Shown: piece by piece, positions 7,309-15,545 of the stretch
How the letters are laid out: every line of letters begins with the position of its first letter
How positions within the stretch are numbered: the stretch's first letter is position 1
Assembly (NCBI RefSeq): GCF_019599505.1
Contig: NZ_RKLT01000001.1
Coordinates: 434,001-498,000, forward strand
Direction of reading: 5' to 3'
Length of the DNA: 64,000 bases
Source of the DNA: Haloarcula nitratireducens
Lineage (GTDB): Archaea > Halobacteriota > Halobacteria > Halobacteriales > Haloarculaceae
The notes under the pieces: model-generated
Databases searched by the model: none
The model's input: the letters and a program-made list of their open reading frames with translations, nothing else
What the model was told of the DNA's origin: nothing
Translations under genes and position numbers: made by a program

Positions 7309-8430
7309 GTGCCACTCGGCTCTGACCCGCTCTCGGAACTCGCCATCCCCGACGGTACTACCGTCGAGGAACACGACCTCGTCACGGACGGCGACGTCAT
7401 CATCGGCGGGCAGAGCACTATCGAGTTCGGCGTCCGCGGCCGTTCGGTGATCGCCGACGAGCGCGTGCGCTTCGGCGGCAACATCGAGGCCGAGGGCGAC
7501 TGCCGCCTCGACATGTGGTGTGACGTCGCGGACAACGTCCTCGTCGGCGAGGACGCCTACATCGGCGAACGCGTCCACATCGGTGGCGAGTTGCGCGTCG
7601 CCGGCGACCTCGACATCGGCGACGACGTCGACATCGAGAACGGCTTCGAGGCCAACGGCTGGATCGTCATCCGCAACCCGATGCCGACCATCGTCTTCCT
7701 GTTCGTCTACCTCTCGCAACTCCTTCGCATCGGCGAGGACGACGCCGCGCAGGACCTCGTCGAGGAGATGCTCGGCGAGGACGACGATCAGCAGCCGATA
7801 CTCGTCCCGCGGGGAGCCAGCGTCTCCGACGACGCCTGGCGCGTCTCGACGCCCGCGACCATCGGCGACGACTGCCGCCTCCACGGCAACGTCCGCGCCG
7901 AATCGCTGGAGGTCGGCCGCGACAACGTGATATTCGGCAGCCTGCGCGGCCGCGAGGACGTCGTCGTCGGGAAGGGAACCGAGATAAAGGGCGACGTGAC
8001 GACCCGCAACGGCGACGTTCGCGTCGGTCCCGGCGCGAAGATCTGGGGCGACATCTCCGCGTCGACGGTCGAACTCCACGAGAATGCCACGGTCGACGGG
8101 AAGATCCGCGCCAGCGACGGGACGCGGATGCACACCGACGAAGTGCTCTCCCGGCCGGACGAGTCCGCCGCCGCGATGGCGGAGATGGCCGAGGAACTCG
8201 AAGGCGACAGTGACACTACGGAGCCCGACACCGACGACGCGACGGCGGACGACGAGACCGACGAGGACGCGACCGCGGATTCGCCGGCCGACACGGAACC
8301 GTCCGACTCGGCGGACGACGACACGACCGACTCGGCGGACGACGACACGACCGACTCGGTGGAGACCGACACAACCGGGGATTCTGGGGAGTCCGCGGCG
8401 GCCGAGGACGCCGCCGAGGCGACCGAGTAG
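7309..8430 (+). CDS. bactofilin-like polymer-forming cytoskeletal protein
   Basis: 373 residues from a GTG that lies 25-30 nt after a TTTAAG promoter element (7279-7284), supporting this start. Residues 1 to about 285 form two beta-helix repeat blocks rich in short G-x-(V/I)-x-G strands (DVIIGGQSTIEFGV; EIKGDVTTRNGDVRVG), the architecture of polymerising bactofilins and archaeal halofilins. The blocks flank a more hydrophobic segment (IVFLFVYLSQLL, about 127-138) that could touch the membrane. The last 85 or so residues are an Asp/Thr/Ser-rich disordered tail with a tandem DSADDDTT repeat. Likely role in cell shape or envelope organisation (inferred). Confidence 0.82.
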   Translation: MPLGSDPLSELAIPDGTTVEEHDLVTDGDVIIGGQSTIEFGVRGRSVIADERVRFGGNIEAEGDCRLDMWCDVADNVLVGEDAYIGERVHIGGELRVAGDLDIGDDVDIENGFEANGWIVIRNPMPTIVFLFVYLSQLLRIGEDDAAQDLVEEMLGEDDDQQPILVPRGASVSDDAWRVSTPATIGDDCRLHGNVRAESLEVGRDNVIFGSLRGREDVVVGKGTEIKGDVTTRNGDVRVGPGAKIWGDISASTVELHENATVDGKIRASDGTRMHTDEVLSRPDESAAAMAEMAEELEGDSDTTEPDTDDATADDETDEDATADSPADTEPSDSADDDTTDSADDDTTDSVETDTTGDSGESAAAEDAAEATE

Positions 8431-8586
8431 CGACGTTCTCGACGCGATGTCTGATTGCGACACGATTCTCGATAGCCGCCGCTCGCTCGTGGACGCCTCC
8501 GCCGCGAGTTCGAGCGCCGCTCTCGGTTCGGGGGAAACGGTTATTGTGCCACTCTCTGTCGTGGCCTTTATCAGGTGTCATAACAC

Positions 8587-10140
8587 ATGGCAGACGCTCC
8601 CTCTGACGAGTCGCCCGAGATCGACGCGATCTCGGGGCCGGACGTGGATCGAATCGAGTTCTACGGCGGGCGCTGGACGAGCGTCCTGCCCATCGCGCTG
8701 TTCGTCCTGTGGGCGATCGTCCAGAGCGGCCTGTTCAGGATCGGCGACACGACCGGGCTCGTCGCCGGCATGCTCGTCTCGCTCATCGTCGGGATGTTCT
8801 TCGTAAAGGGTGACTGGACGGACTACGCCAACACCATCTTCGACGGGATGACCAAGCGTGTCGCCGCGACGGCCGTCGTCGCCTGGCTCTGGGCGGGGAT
8901 GTTCGCGAACACTCTCCAAGCGGGCGGCTTCGTCGGCGGCCTCGTCTGGGCGGCCAACGCCGCCGCGGTCGGTCCGACGCTGTTCCCGGCAGTCACGTTC
9001 ATCCTCGCCGCGCTGCTCGCGACGGGTATCGGCACGGGCTACGGGACGACAGTGGCGTTCACGGCGCTGTTCTTCCCGGCCGGCATCCTGCTCGGCGCGA
9101 ACCCCGTCCTCCTGTTCGGCTCCATCCTCTCGGGGGCCGTCTTCGGCGACAACCTCGCGCCGGTGAGCGACACCACCATCGTGAGCGCGGTAACCCAGGA
9201 CGCCGACATCGGCGGCGTCGTCGCCTCGCGGTTTAAGTACGCCATCGTCGCCGCCGTCTTCGCGTTCGCGGCGTACGTCGTCGCCGGCGGCGCGATGCCC
9301 GGCCTCGACATCTCCCAGCAAGCCCAGGACCTGTTCATCGAGAACAGTGAGCCGGCCGGTCTGGTCCACCTCCTCTCGATGCTCGTCGTCATCGTGACCG
9401 CCGTCATAGGGCGACACATCGTCGAAGCGGTCTCCTGGGGACTGGTCGTTGCCGTCGTCTTCAACCTCGTCTTCGGCCTCGCGCCGCTGAGCGCGGTGCT
9501 CCTGTTTCGCGTCCCCGACACTTCGGTCGTGGCCGGTGCCGTCGCTGGCTTGCCGATCGTCGAGATCGTCGACCCGGGCAACGCCGGCGTGACCGGGTCG
9601 CTGTACAGCGGCGCGGCCGGGTTCTTCCCGCTCATCGTGCTCGTCCTCCTCATCATCGCCGGCTCGGAGATCATGATCCGCGGCGGGGGCTTCGCGGCCA
9701 TCCAGGACTGGCTGCTCGACAACGTCGCCACGGGCGTCCGCAGCGCCGAGACGACGATGGTGGTCGGCACCGCCTTCGTCAACTCCATGATCACGATCAA
9801 CACTGCCGCCGAGATCGCCATCGCGCCGTACATCGCCCGCATCGGCCAGAAGTACAACATCAACGGCTACCGGCGGGCGAACATCCTCGACGCGAACACC
9901 TCGGCGCTCGGCTACATCTTCCCGTGGGCCGGTGGCGTCCTCGTCGGCTTCGCGACGATGCAGGGCTTGCCCGACCAGTACGAGTGGTTCACCGAGGCGA
10001 TGGTGGTCAATCCCATCCAGGTCTGGCCGTTCGTCTTCCACGGCTGGCTGCTGTTCTTCGTGTTCCTGCTGTCGGCACTGACCGGTTTCGGGCTGGAGTA
10101 CACCACTGACCGCCGCTCCGACGAGGTGAGTCGCGTATGA
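8587..10140 (+). CDS. Na+/H+ antiporter, NhaC family
   Basis: 517-residue polytopic membrane protein with 11-13 hydrophobic segments. The family signature GDNLAPVSDTT (187-197) in a re-entrant or helical region matches NhaC-type carriers, which exchange sodium for protons or organic ions. A soluble N-terminus of about 30 acidic residues precedes the first helix. Ends in an ATGA overlap with the following small gene, implying coupled translation. In a high-salt organism the most likely role is sodium and pH homeostasis; substrate-product exchange, as in malate/lactate NhaC relatives, is an alternative. Confidence 0.9.
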   Translation: MADAPSDESPEIDAISGPDVDRIEFYGGRWTSVLPIALFVLWAIVQSGLFRIGDTTGLVAGMLVSLIVGMFFVKGDWTDYANTIFDGMTKRVAATAVVAWLWAGMFANTLQAGGFVGGLVWAANAAAVGPTLFPAVTFILAALLATGIGTGYGTTVAFTALFFPAGILLGANPVLLFGSILSGAVFGDNLAPVSDTTIVSAVTQDADIGGVVASRFKYAIVAAVFAFAAYVVAGGAMPGLDISQQAQDLFIENSEPAGLVHLLSMLVVIVTAVIGRHIVEAVSWGLVVAVVFNLVFGLAPLSAVLLFRVPDTSVVAGAVAGLPIVEIVDPGNAGVTGSLYSGAAGFFPLIVLVLLIIAGSEIMIRGGGFAAIQDWLLDNVATGVRSAETTMVVGTAFVNSMITINTAAEIAIAPYIARIGQKYNINGYRRANILDANTSALGYIFPWAGGVLVGFATMQGLPDQYEWFTEAMVVNPIQVWPFVFHGWLLFFVFLLSALTGFGLEYTTDRRSDEVSRV

Positions 10141-10409
10141 GCATTCTCGACCAGTTCCTCGCCGGAGCGACGTTCCGGACGACGACGCCCTCCTTCGAGG
10201 CGGGCGAGGAGATCGAGGTGTACGTCACGGACTTCGACGACGCCGAGGGCGACCTGTACGCTCTGGTCGGCGAAACGCGGCTCTCGTTCGTCGACGGGCC
10301 GCGGAACCTCGTCGGCTGTCGCGTCCTCGCCCGCGTGGAGTCGTTCGACGACGACGCTCACCGTGGGACGGTCGCCCACCTCGAAACGCTGGACCGGGGC
10401 TCGTTCTAA
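10137..10409 (+). CDS. small beta-rich protein coupled to NhaC
   Basis: 90 residues, start ATG overlapping the NhaC stop by four bases. The sequence shows alternating strands around FEAGEEIEVYVTDFDDAEGDLYALVGETRL and ends with a second short strand pair, an OB/TRAM-like pattern seen in a Halobacteria-only family (DUF7513, from memory). No cysteines, no membrane segment, acidic. The strict coupling suggests a role linked to the antiporter, or simply operon economy; I cannot tell which. Confidence 0.72.
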   Translation: MSILDQFLAGATFRTTTPSFEAGEEIEVYVTDFDDAEGDLYALVGETRLSFVDGPRNLVGCRVLARVESFDDDAHRGTVAHLETLDRGSF

Positions 10410-10481
10410 GGTCCCGGTCGGAAGCGACTCGGCGACCCGCGAACCGAAACCCCCTTTCCGCGGTCACTGGTACGTGGTGGC

Positions 10482-11660
10482 ATGCTCTCTATCGCACTCG
10501 CCGGCAAGCCCAACGCCGGGAAGTCTACCTTCTACAAGGCGGCGACGATGGCCGACGTGGACGTGGGCAACTACCCGTTCACGACCATCGACGCCAACCG
10601 CGGCGTCAGCCACGTCCGCACCGACTGTCCCTGCCTCGACCGCGAGGAGCGCTGCGGCGACGACGGCTGCCACGACGGGAAGCGTTACGTCCCCGTCGAA
10701 CTCATCGACGTGGCCGGTCTCGTCCCGGGCGCACACGAGGGCCGGGGACTGGGCAACCAGTTTCTGGACGAACTGACCAATGCCGACGTCATCCTCAACG
10801 TCGTCGACGCCTCCGGCGGGACCGACGAGGAGGGCGAACCCGTCGAAGTCGGTGAACACGACCCGGTCGAGGACGTGCACTTCGTCGAGACGGAGATGGA
10901 CCTCTGGCTCGCGAGCATCGTCTCCCGCAACTGGGAGTCCGTCGAGCGGCAGTCCCGCTCGCCCGACTTCGACTTAGACGAGGCGCTCGTGGACATGCTG
11001 ACCGGCGTCGGCGCGACGGAACTCGACGTGGCACGCACGCTGCGTGACTTAGAGTACCCCGAGGACCCGATCGCGTGGACCGACGACCACCGCGAGGCGC
11101 TGGCCCGCGAGATCCGCCGCCGGACGAAACCCATCGTCGTCGTCGCCAACAAGGCCGACGTCGCGCCCGAGGGCAACGTCGAGCGGCTCCGCGAAGCCGC
11201 CGATGTGGTCGTCCCCGCCACCGCCGACGGGGAGCTGGCGCTGCGCAAAGCCGCGGAGGCGGGCGTCGTCGCGTACGACCCCGGCGACCCGGACTTCGAG
11301 ATCCTCGGTGACCTGAACGACCAGCAACGCGAGGGCTTAGAACGCATCCGCGAGGTGATGGCCGAGCACGGCGGTACCGGCGTCCAGGGCGCGATGGACA
11401 CAGCCGTCTACGATCTGCTCGACCACGTCACGGCGTACCCGGTCCAGAACGACACGAAGTGGACCGACGGTCAGGGGAACGTCCTCCCCGACGCCTTCCT
11501 CCTGCCCCGCGGCTCGACGCCGAAGGACCTCGCGTACGCCGTCCACTCGGACATCGGCGACGGCTACATCCACGCCGTCGACGCCCGCGAGGGGATGCGA
11601 ATCAGCGACGAGGAGGAACTCGAAGAGGGGTCGGTCATCAAGATCGTCAGCGACAACTGA
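10482..11660 (+). CDS. ychF: redox-regulated ATPase/GTPase, YchF/Obg family
   Basis: 392 residues of the YchF-like Obg-related P-loop family. Walker A GKPNAGKST spans 8-16, the switch II element DVAGL 76-80, and a TGS domain closes the chain (FLLPRGSTPKDLAYAVHSDIGDGYIHA). An archaeal feature is the Cys cluster Cys49, Cys51, Cys58, Cys63 with His64 inside the G domain, a possible metal or redox site. YchF proteins bind ribosomes and hydrolyse ATP in bacteria and eukaryotes; the archaeal branch is less studied. The specificity loop NKAD is visible, so GTP may be preferred here. Start chosen at the ATG directly before the P-loop strand. Confidence 0.92.
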   Translation: MLSIALAGKPNAGKSTFYKAATMADVDVGNYPFTTIDANRGVSHVRTDCPCLDREERCGDDGCHDGKRYVPVELIDVAGLVPGAHEGRGLGNQFLDELTNADVILNVVDASGGTDEEGEPVEVGEHDPVEDVHFVETEMDLWLASIVSRNWESVERQSRSPDFDLDEALVDMLTGVGATELDVARTLRDLEYPEDPIAWTDDHREALAREIRRRTKPIVVVANKADVAPEGNVERLREAADVVVPATADGELALRKAAEAGVVAYDPGDPDFEILGDLNDQQREGLERIREVMAEHGGTGVQGAMDTAVYDLLDHVTAYPVQNDTKWTDGQGNVLPDAFLLPRGSTPKDLAYAVHSDIGDGYIHAVDAREGMRISDEEELEEGSVIKIVSDN

Positions 11661-11688
11661 ACGCGATAAGGCCGCTGTCGCTCGTCGT

Positions 11689-12543
11689 TCACCCGAGCGG
11701 CCGGAACCACACCGCCGCGACCAGCACGGCCAGGAAGAGGTAGGACCCTCGGATCAGTAGCATCGTCGCCAGTTCCGACTCCGCGCGCTGGGCGACGGCG
11801 GCGACGATACCGAAGACGAGGGCCGCGCCGGCGGCGCTCGGCGGGATTCCCGGAAGCGCGACCGCGAGGGCGACGACGCCGACCATCGCCGCCACCAGCA
11901 GGGCGAGCGCGAACCGTCTGGCCCGCGCCGGCCCCAGCACGACGGCGACGGTACGCTTCCGGATGGAGCGGTCGTAGTCGTAGTCCTTCTCGTCGTCGAT
12001 CACCTTGATGCCCGTGAGCAAGCAGAGGAAGACGGCGGCCAACCCGAGCACGCGGGGGCTGAGCCCCGTCGCCTGCGCGTAGTAGCCGCCGAGGAGCGCG
12101 AGGGCGATACCGGCGGGGTAGCCCATCGTCGCCCCGACGGGATTGAGGTCCAGTTGCGGGGCGTGCGCGTAGCCGATGACCCACGTCGGCAGCGTCAGCA
12201 GGGCCGCGCCGGGGCCGGCGAGGAGCCACAGACCCGCCGTACAGCACGCGAACCCGGCGCCGGAAGCGACGAGTGCACCCCGACAGCCGCCGACGGTCAG
12301 CGGGTGGTCGTCGTCCTCGCCGCGGAGGTGGAAGTCCACGTAGCCGTCCTTGACGTGGGCGGTGTAGACGGCGAAGAACATCGCCCCGGCGTGCAGCGCC
12401 GCGATGGAGAGCGAGACGTCGCCGGCGAGCACGGCTCCGAACAGCGACGTGGCCAGCGGCGGGAGCATGAACACCGGATGGACCTGCGAGGCGAGCGCCC
12501 GCCCCGCGGCAAGCGGTCCCGCTCCGCGTCGAGAAACTGCCAT
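11689..12543 (-). CDS. UbiA family prenyltransferase
   Basis: 284 residues with about eight or nine membrane helices. Two Asp-rich motifs of UbiA prenyltransferases are visible: DGYVDFHLRGEDDDHP in the first half and DDEKDYDYDRSIRKRT in the second; they bind Mg-prenyl diphosphate. The family attaches isoprenoid chains to aromatic or glycerol-phosphate acceptors, here perhaps menaquinone or archaeal lipid biosynthesis. The first motif departs from the usual N-x3-D-x3-D, so the acceptor may be unusual. Monocistronic by spacing; convergent with ychF. Confidence 0.82.
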   Translation of the reverse strand: MAVSRRGAGPLAAGRALASQVHPVFMLPPLATSLFGAVLAGDVSLSIAALHAGAMFFAVYTAHVKDGYVDFHLRGEDDDHPLTVGGCRGALVASGAGFACCTAGLWLLAGPGAALLTLPTWVIGYAHAPQLDLNPVGATMGYPAGIALALLGGYYAQATGLSPRVLGLAAVFLCLLTGIKVIDDEKDYDYDRSIRKRTVAVVLGPARARRFALALLVAAMVGVVALAVALPGIPPSAAGAALVFGIVAAVAQRAESELATMLLIRGSYLFLAVLVAAVWFRPLG

Positions 12544-12610
12544 ACGGTAACCTGGGTCGCGCGACTGAAAAATTCTCGTACGCTATCTCTCCCTCTCTCT
12601 CGAAGCGAAA

Positions 12611-12982
12611 CTATCGCCAGTTGTCCCGATCTAACACGAACTGCGAGATGTGGGAGGCGAGTTCGCGGGCGGCGGCCTCCGTCGGCGCGTGGAGTTCCCC
12701 CGACACCGGCCCCGCCTCGCCGCCGACGCCCTCCGTCTCCGAGATTGGGTCGGTCCCAGTGGGGTACGGCCGCCGCGAGCGGACCCGGTCGCGTAACTGC
12801 TGGACCACGGACGGCGAGAGCTGTCGGTCGAGATGCTGGAGGTCGTACTTGACGATGTAGCCGCGGGTCGCGTTCCGGACGGCGATGACCGGCTGTCCCC
12901 GTTCGGCACACCGTCGCCAGATGGCCCGTTGCTCGTCGGCTGTCTCGTAGACCGGGACGTTCGACGGCGCGAGGTGCTTCAT
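12611..12982 (-). CDS. conserved haloarchaeal protein of unknown function
   Basis: 123 residues, soluble. The N-terminal half is basic and contains RNATRGYIVKYDLQHLDRQLSPSVV cut by short turns; the C-terminal half is predicted helical (TEAAARELASHISQFVL). A Gly/Glu-rich linker (about 75-95) separates the two. There is one Cys (residue 25) and no recognised catalytic motif. It lies between the prenyltransferase and aminotransferase genes, all leftward, with gaps of 54-67 nt, so it may have its own promoter. No function assigned. Confidence 0.6.
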   Translation of the reverse strand: MKHLAPSNVPVYETADEQRAIWRRCAERGQPVIAVRNATRGYIVKYDLQHLDRQLSPSVVQQLRDRVRSRRPYPTGTDPISETEGVGGEAGPVSGELHAPTEAAARELASHISQFVLDRDNWR

Positions 12983-13036
12983 CGGGAGTCGGTACGTCCC
13001 CGAGGACTATGACGCTTCGCCGCGTCTCAGTCCGGA

Positions 13037-14161
13037 TTACCGCTTCAGAGCGGCCGTCGCCTCGGCCATAATGTCGATAGCTTCTTTCAGCGTCTCCATG
13101 TCCGTCGCGTAGGAGATTCGAGCGTAGCCGTCGCCGTTCTCGCCGAAGGCGTCGCCCGGGACGACGATGACGCCGCGGTCGATGACCTCATCGACCCAGC
13201 CGTCGGGCACCTTCGGCATCGCGTAGAACGCGCCCTTCGGCGTCGGACACTCGAGTCCCATCTCCTCGAAGCCGTCGAGGAGGACGTCGCGCCGTTCCTC
13301 GAAGGCCTCTCGCATCTCGACGACCCGGTCCTGCGGGCCGGTGAGCGCCGCCTCGGCGGCGTACTGGGCGGGCGCGGAGGCACAGGCCTGCGCGTACTGG
13401 TGGACGCGCAGCATCCGCTCGATCCGCTCGTTCGACCCGGTGACCCAGCCGAGTCGCCACCCGGTCATCGAGTACGCCTTCGAGCAGGCGTTGACGACGA
13501 CGACGTTGCCCGTCTCGTCGAACGCCGCCGGCGAGCGGTGTTCGCCGTCGAACACCTGCTTCTCGTACACCTCGTCCGAGATGCAGAGTACGTCGTGCTC
13601 GGCCGCGATGCGGGCGAACTCGCGCATGTCGTCGGGCGACTGCACCGCGCCGGTGGGGTTGGCCGGCGAGTTGACGACGAACGCGACGGTGTCGTCGGTG
13701 AGGGCGTCCTCGACGGCCGCCGGGTCCATCGTCAGGTCGTCTCGCAACCCGACCGGTTTCGGCGTCCCGCCGGCGAGGTGGGTCAGCGCTTCGTAGGAGA
13801 CGAAGCCGGGGTCGGGGAAGACCACTTCCTCGCCCTCGTTCACGTGGGCTTCGAGCGCGATGTGCAGCGCCTCGCTCCCGCCGGAGGTGGCGATGACGTC
13901 GTTCGGATCGACGTCGAAGTCGTTGTCGCGGGCGTGCTTCTCGGCGATGGCCTCGCGGAGCGACTCGGTCCCCTTGTTCGACGTGTAGGCGTCGGCCTTG
14001 CCGGCTCGGATGGCCTCGACGGCGGCCTCGCGGGCGTGGTCCGGCGTCGGGAAGTCCGGCTGGCCGAGACCGAGGTTGATGGCGTCCTCGCCCGCGGCCT
14101 CGAACACCTCGCGGATGCCCGAGATCGACACCTGTTCGACGCGCGTGGAGAAGGCTGGCAT
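13037..14161 (-). CDS. PLP-dependent aminotransferase, class I (aspartate type)
   Basis: 374 residues, fold-type I aminotransferase. The Schiff-base lysine is Lys228 in NACSKAYSMTGWR; SPANPTG carries the Asn that contacts the cofactor (Asn168), and DEVY (196-199) holds the Asp/Tyr pair. The substrate-carboxylate Arg lies near the C-terminus (GYARISYA). Members of this group transfer amino groups between aspartate or aromatic/branched amino acids and 2-oxoglutarate; the exact substrate cannot be read from sequence. Length and motifs are complete. A single leftward gene, 56 nt from the duplicated 3' end of the next thiolase. Confidence 0.9.
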   Translation of the reverse strand: MPAFSTRVEQVSISGIREVFEAAGEDAINLGLGQPDFPTPDHAREAAVEAIRAGKADAYTSNKGTESLREAIAEKHARDNDFDVDPNDVIATSGGSEALHIALEAHVNEGEEVVFPDPGFVSYEALTHLAGGTPKPVGLRDDLTMDPAAVEDALTDDTVAFVVNSPANPTGAVQSPDDMREFARIAAEHDVLCISDEVYEKQVFDGEHRSPAAFDETGNVVVVNACSKAYSMTGWRLGWVTGSNERIERMLRVHQYAQACASAPAQYAAEAALTGPQDRVVEMREAFEERRDVLLDGFEEMGLECPTPKGAFYAMPKVPDGWVDEVIDRGVIVVPGDAFGENGDGYARISYATDMETLKEAIDIMAEATAALKR

Positions 14162-14218
14162 ACCCTGTTGGGCGGGTGCCGTCCCGATAATGCTCCCGAT
14201 TTCCGCGTTCGGTGAGCA

Positions 14219-14345
14219 GTCGCCGCCGGGCGGGGCTACCGCACCAACGACATAGCGAGAGCGCCCCCGCCGCCGACGTCACTCGCGTCGCCGCCGCGCG
14301 GGACTACCGGACTAACGACATAGCGATAGCGCCCCCGCCGCCGAC
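14219..14345 (-). repeat. tandem duplication of thiolase 3' end
   Basis: Two copies of a roughly 60-bp segment lie 68 bp apart: 14219-14277 and 14287-14345, with about five mismatches. Each copy, read on the minus strand, encodes the thiolase tail VGGGGA(I/L)AMSLVR plus a TAG stop and a little downstream DNA. The inner copy (from 14345 to the stop at 14304) is the real gene end; the outer copy (stop at 14236) is a remnant. Confidence 0.85.
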
Positions 14346-15467
14346 GCTCATCCCCACCACACCCCTGTCCAAATCCTCGCGCTCCATCGCGTAGACGAGC
14401 GTCGTCGCGAGGATGCCGCCGCTCGCACCGATGGGGTGGCCGAGCGCGACCGCGCCGCCCAGCGGGTTGTGCTTCTCCGGCGGGATATCGAGTTCGTCGG
14501 CGACGTACACCATCTGAGCGGCGAAGGCCTCGTTGAGTTCGAAGTGGTCCACGTCCGCGACCGAGAGGTCGTTCTCGTCGAGCAGTTTCGAGACGGCGTC
14601 GGCGACGGCCAGAGAGAACTCCGCGGGGTCGCGGTAGGCGACGGCGTAATCCTCGACGTGGGCCATCGGCCCCACGCCCGCGGCGTCGGCCGTCTCCGCG
14701 TCGGCGAGCAACACCGCTCCCGCGCCGTCGGCGAGCTTCGAGGCGTTGCCCGCCGTTATCGTCCCGTCCTCCCCGAACGCCGGCGGGAGCGTCGCCAACC
14801 GCTCGACGGTCGTCTCGGGGCGCGGCCCCTCGTCCTCGGTGACGAGGTGATCCCCCACGTCGACGGGGACGATCTCGCGCTCGAACAGTCCGTCGTCGAC
14901 GGCGTCGGCGGCGCGGTGGTTGCTCCGTCGAGCGTACTCGTCCTGTGCCTCCCGGGAGACGTCGAAGCGCTCGGCGATGCGGTCGGTGAGCGTCCCCATG
15001 TGGGCGTCGTAGCTTTTGTCCCACAGCGAGTCGTGTATCATCGCGTCCACGAGCGTCGTGTCCCCGTGGCGGCGGCCGCCGCGCAGCTCGCGGACGAGAT
15101 ACGGCGCGTTCGACATCGACTCCATCCCGCCGGCGAGACAGATCGACGCTCGGCCCGCGTCGATGCGGTCGACGGCGGTCGTAATCGCTCGTAGGCCGGA
15201 CCCCGACGCTTCGTTGGTCGTCGTCGCCGGGCAGGCGTCGGGCAGCGGGGAGTCGACGACGACCTGCCGCGCGGGCACCTGCCCGACGCCCGCCTGGACG
15301 GCGTTGCCGAGACAGACCCAGTCGACGACGTCGGGTTCGACGCCGGTGCGGTCGAGTACCCCCTCGACGGCGGCCCGTCCGAGCGCCGTCGCCGGACGCT
15401 CCGAGAGCCTGCCGAGAAGAGCTCCGTGTGCGGTGCGAGCGCCGTCTACGACGACCACGTCGGTCAT
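14304..15467 (-). CDS. thiolase-family protein with Ser at both Cys sites
   Basis: 387 residues of the FadA/AtoB thiolase type. NEAF and the catalytic His344 in GHPIGASG are intact, but the nucleophile Cys of N-x-V-C-x-S-G is Ser88 (NEASGSGLRA) and the second Cys of the usual CIGGG motif is Ser374 (GMSVGGGGA). Either it is a serine-based thiolase, as reported for one Haloferax mediterranei ketothiolase subunit, or it performs another acyl-CoA reaction. The gene stands alone with no DUF35 partner. Its 3' end is tandemly duplicated just downstream. Frame and length are otherwise intact, so I treat it as functional. Confidence 0.85.
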   Translation of the reverse strand: MTDVVVVDGARTAHGALLGRLSERPATALGRAAVEGVLDRTGVEPDVVDWVCLGNAVQAGVGQVPARQVVVDSPLPDACPATTTNEASGSGLRAITTAVDRIDAGRASICLAGGMESMSNAPYLVRELRGGRRHGDTTLVDAMIHDSLWDKSYDAHMGTLTDRIAERFDVSREAQDEYARRSNHRAADAVDDGLFEREIVPVDVGDHLVTEDEGPRPETTVERLATLPPAFGEDGTITAGNASKLADGAGAVLLADAETADAAGVGPMAHVEDYAVAYRDPAEFSLAVADAVSKLLDENDLSVADVDHFELNEAFAAQMVYVADELDIPPEKHNPLGGAVALGHPIGASGGILATTLVYAMEREDLDRGVVGMSVGGGGAIAMSLVR

Positions 15468-15545
15468 GCGAGATAAATGACGCCGAGGCTACAATACTGT
15501 TGGCCCGCGGACTCGAAACGAATCGCGGCGGAAAATAGACGACCG

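Noticed and set aside
8578..10041. 487-codon antisense frame over the NhaC gene
   Set aside because: Arg/Asp/Glu low-complexity shadow of the antiporter gene; no domain and no promoter.
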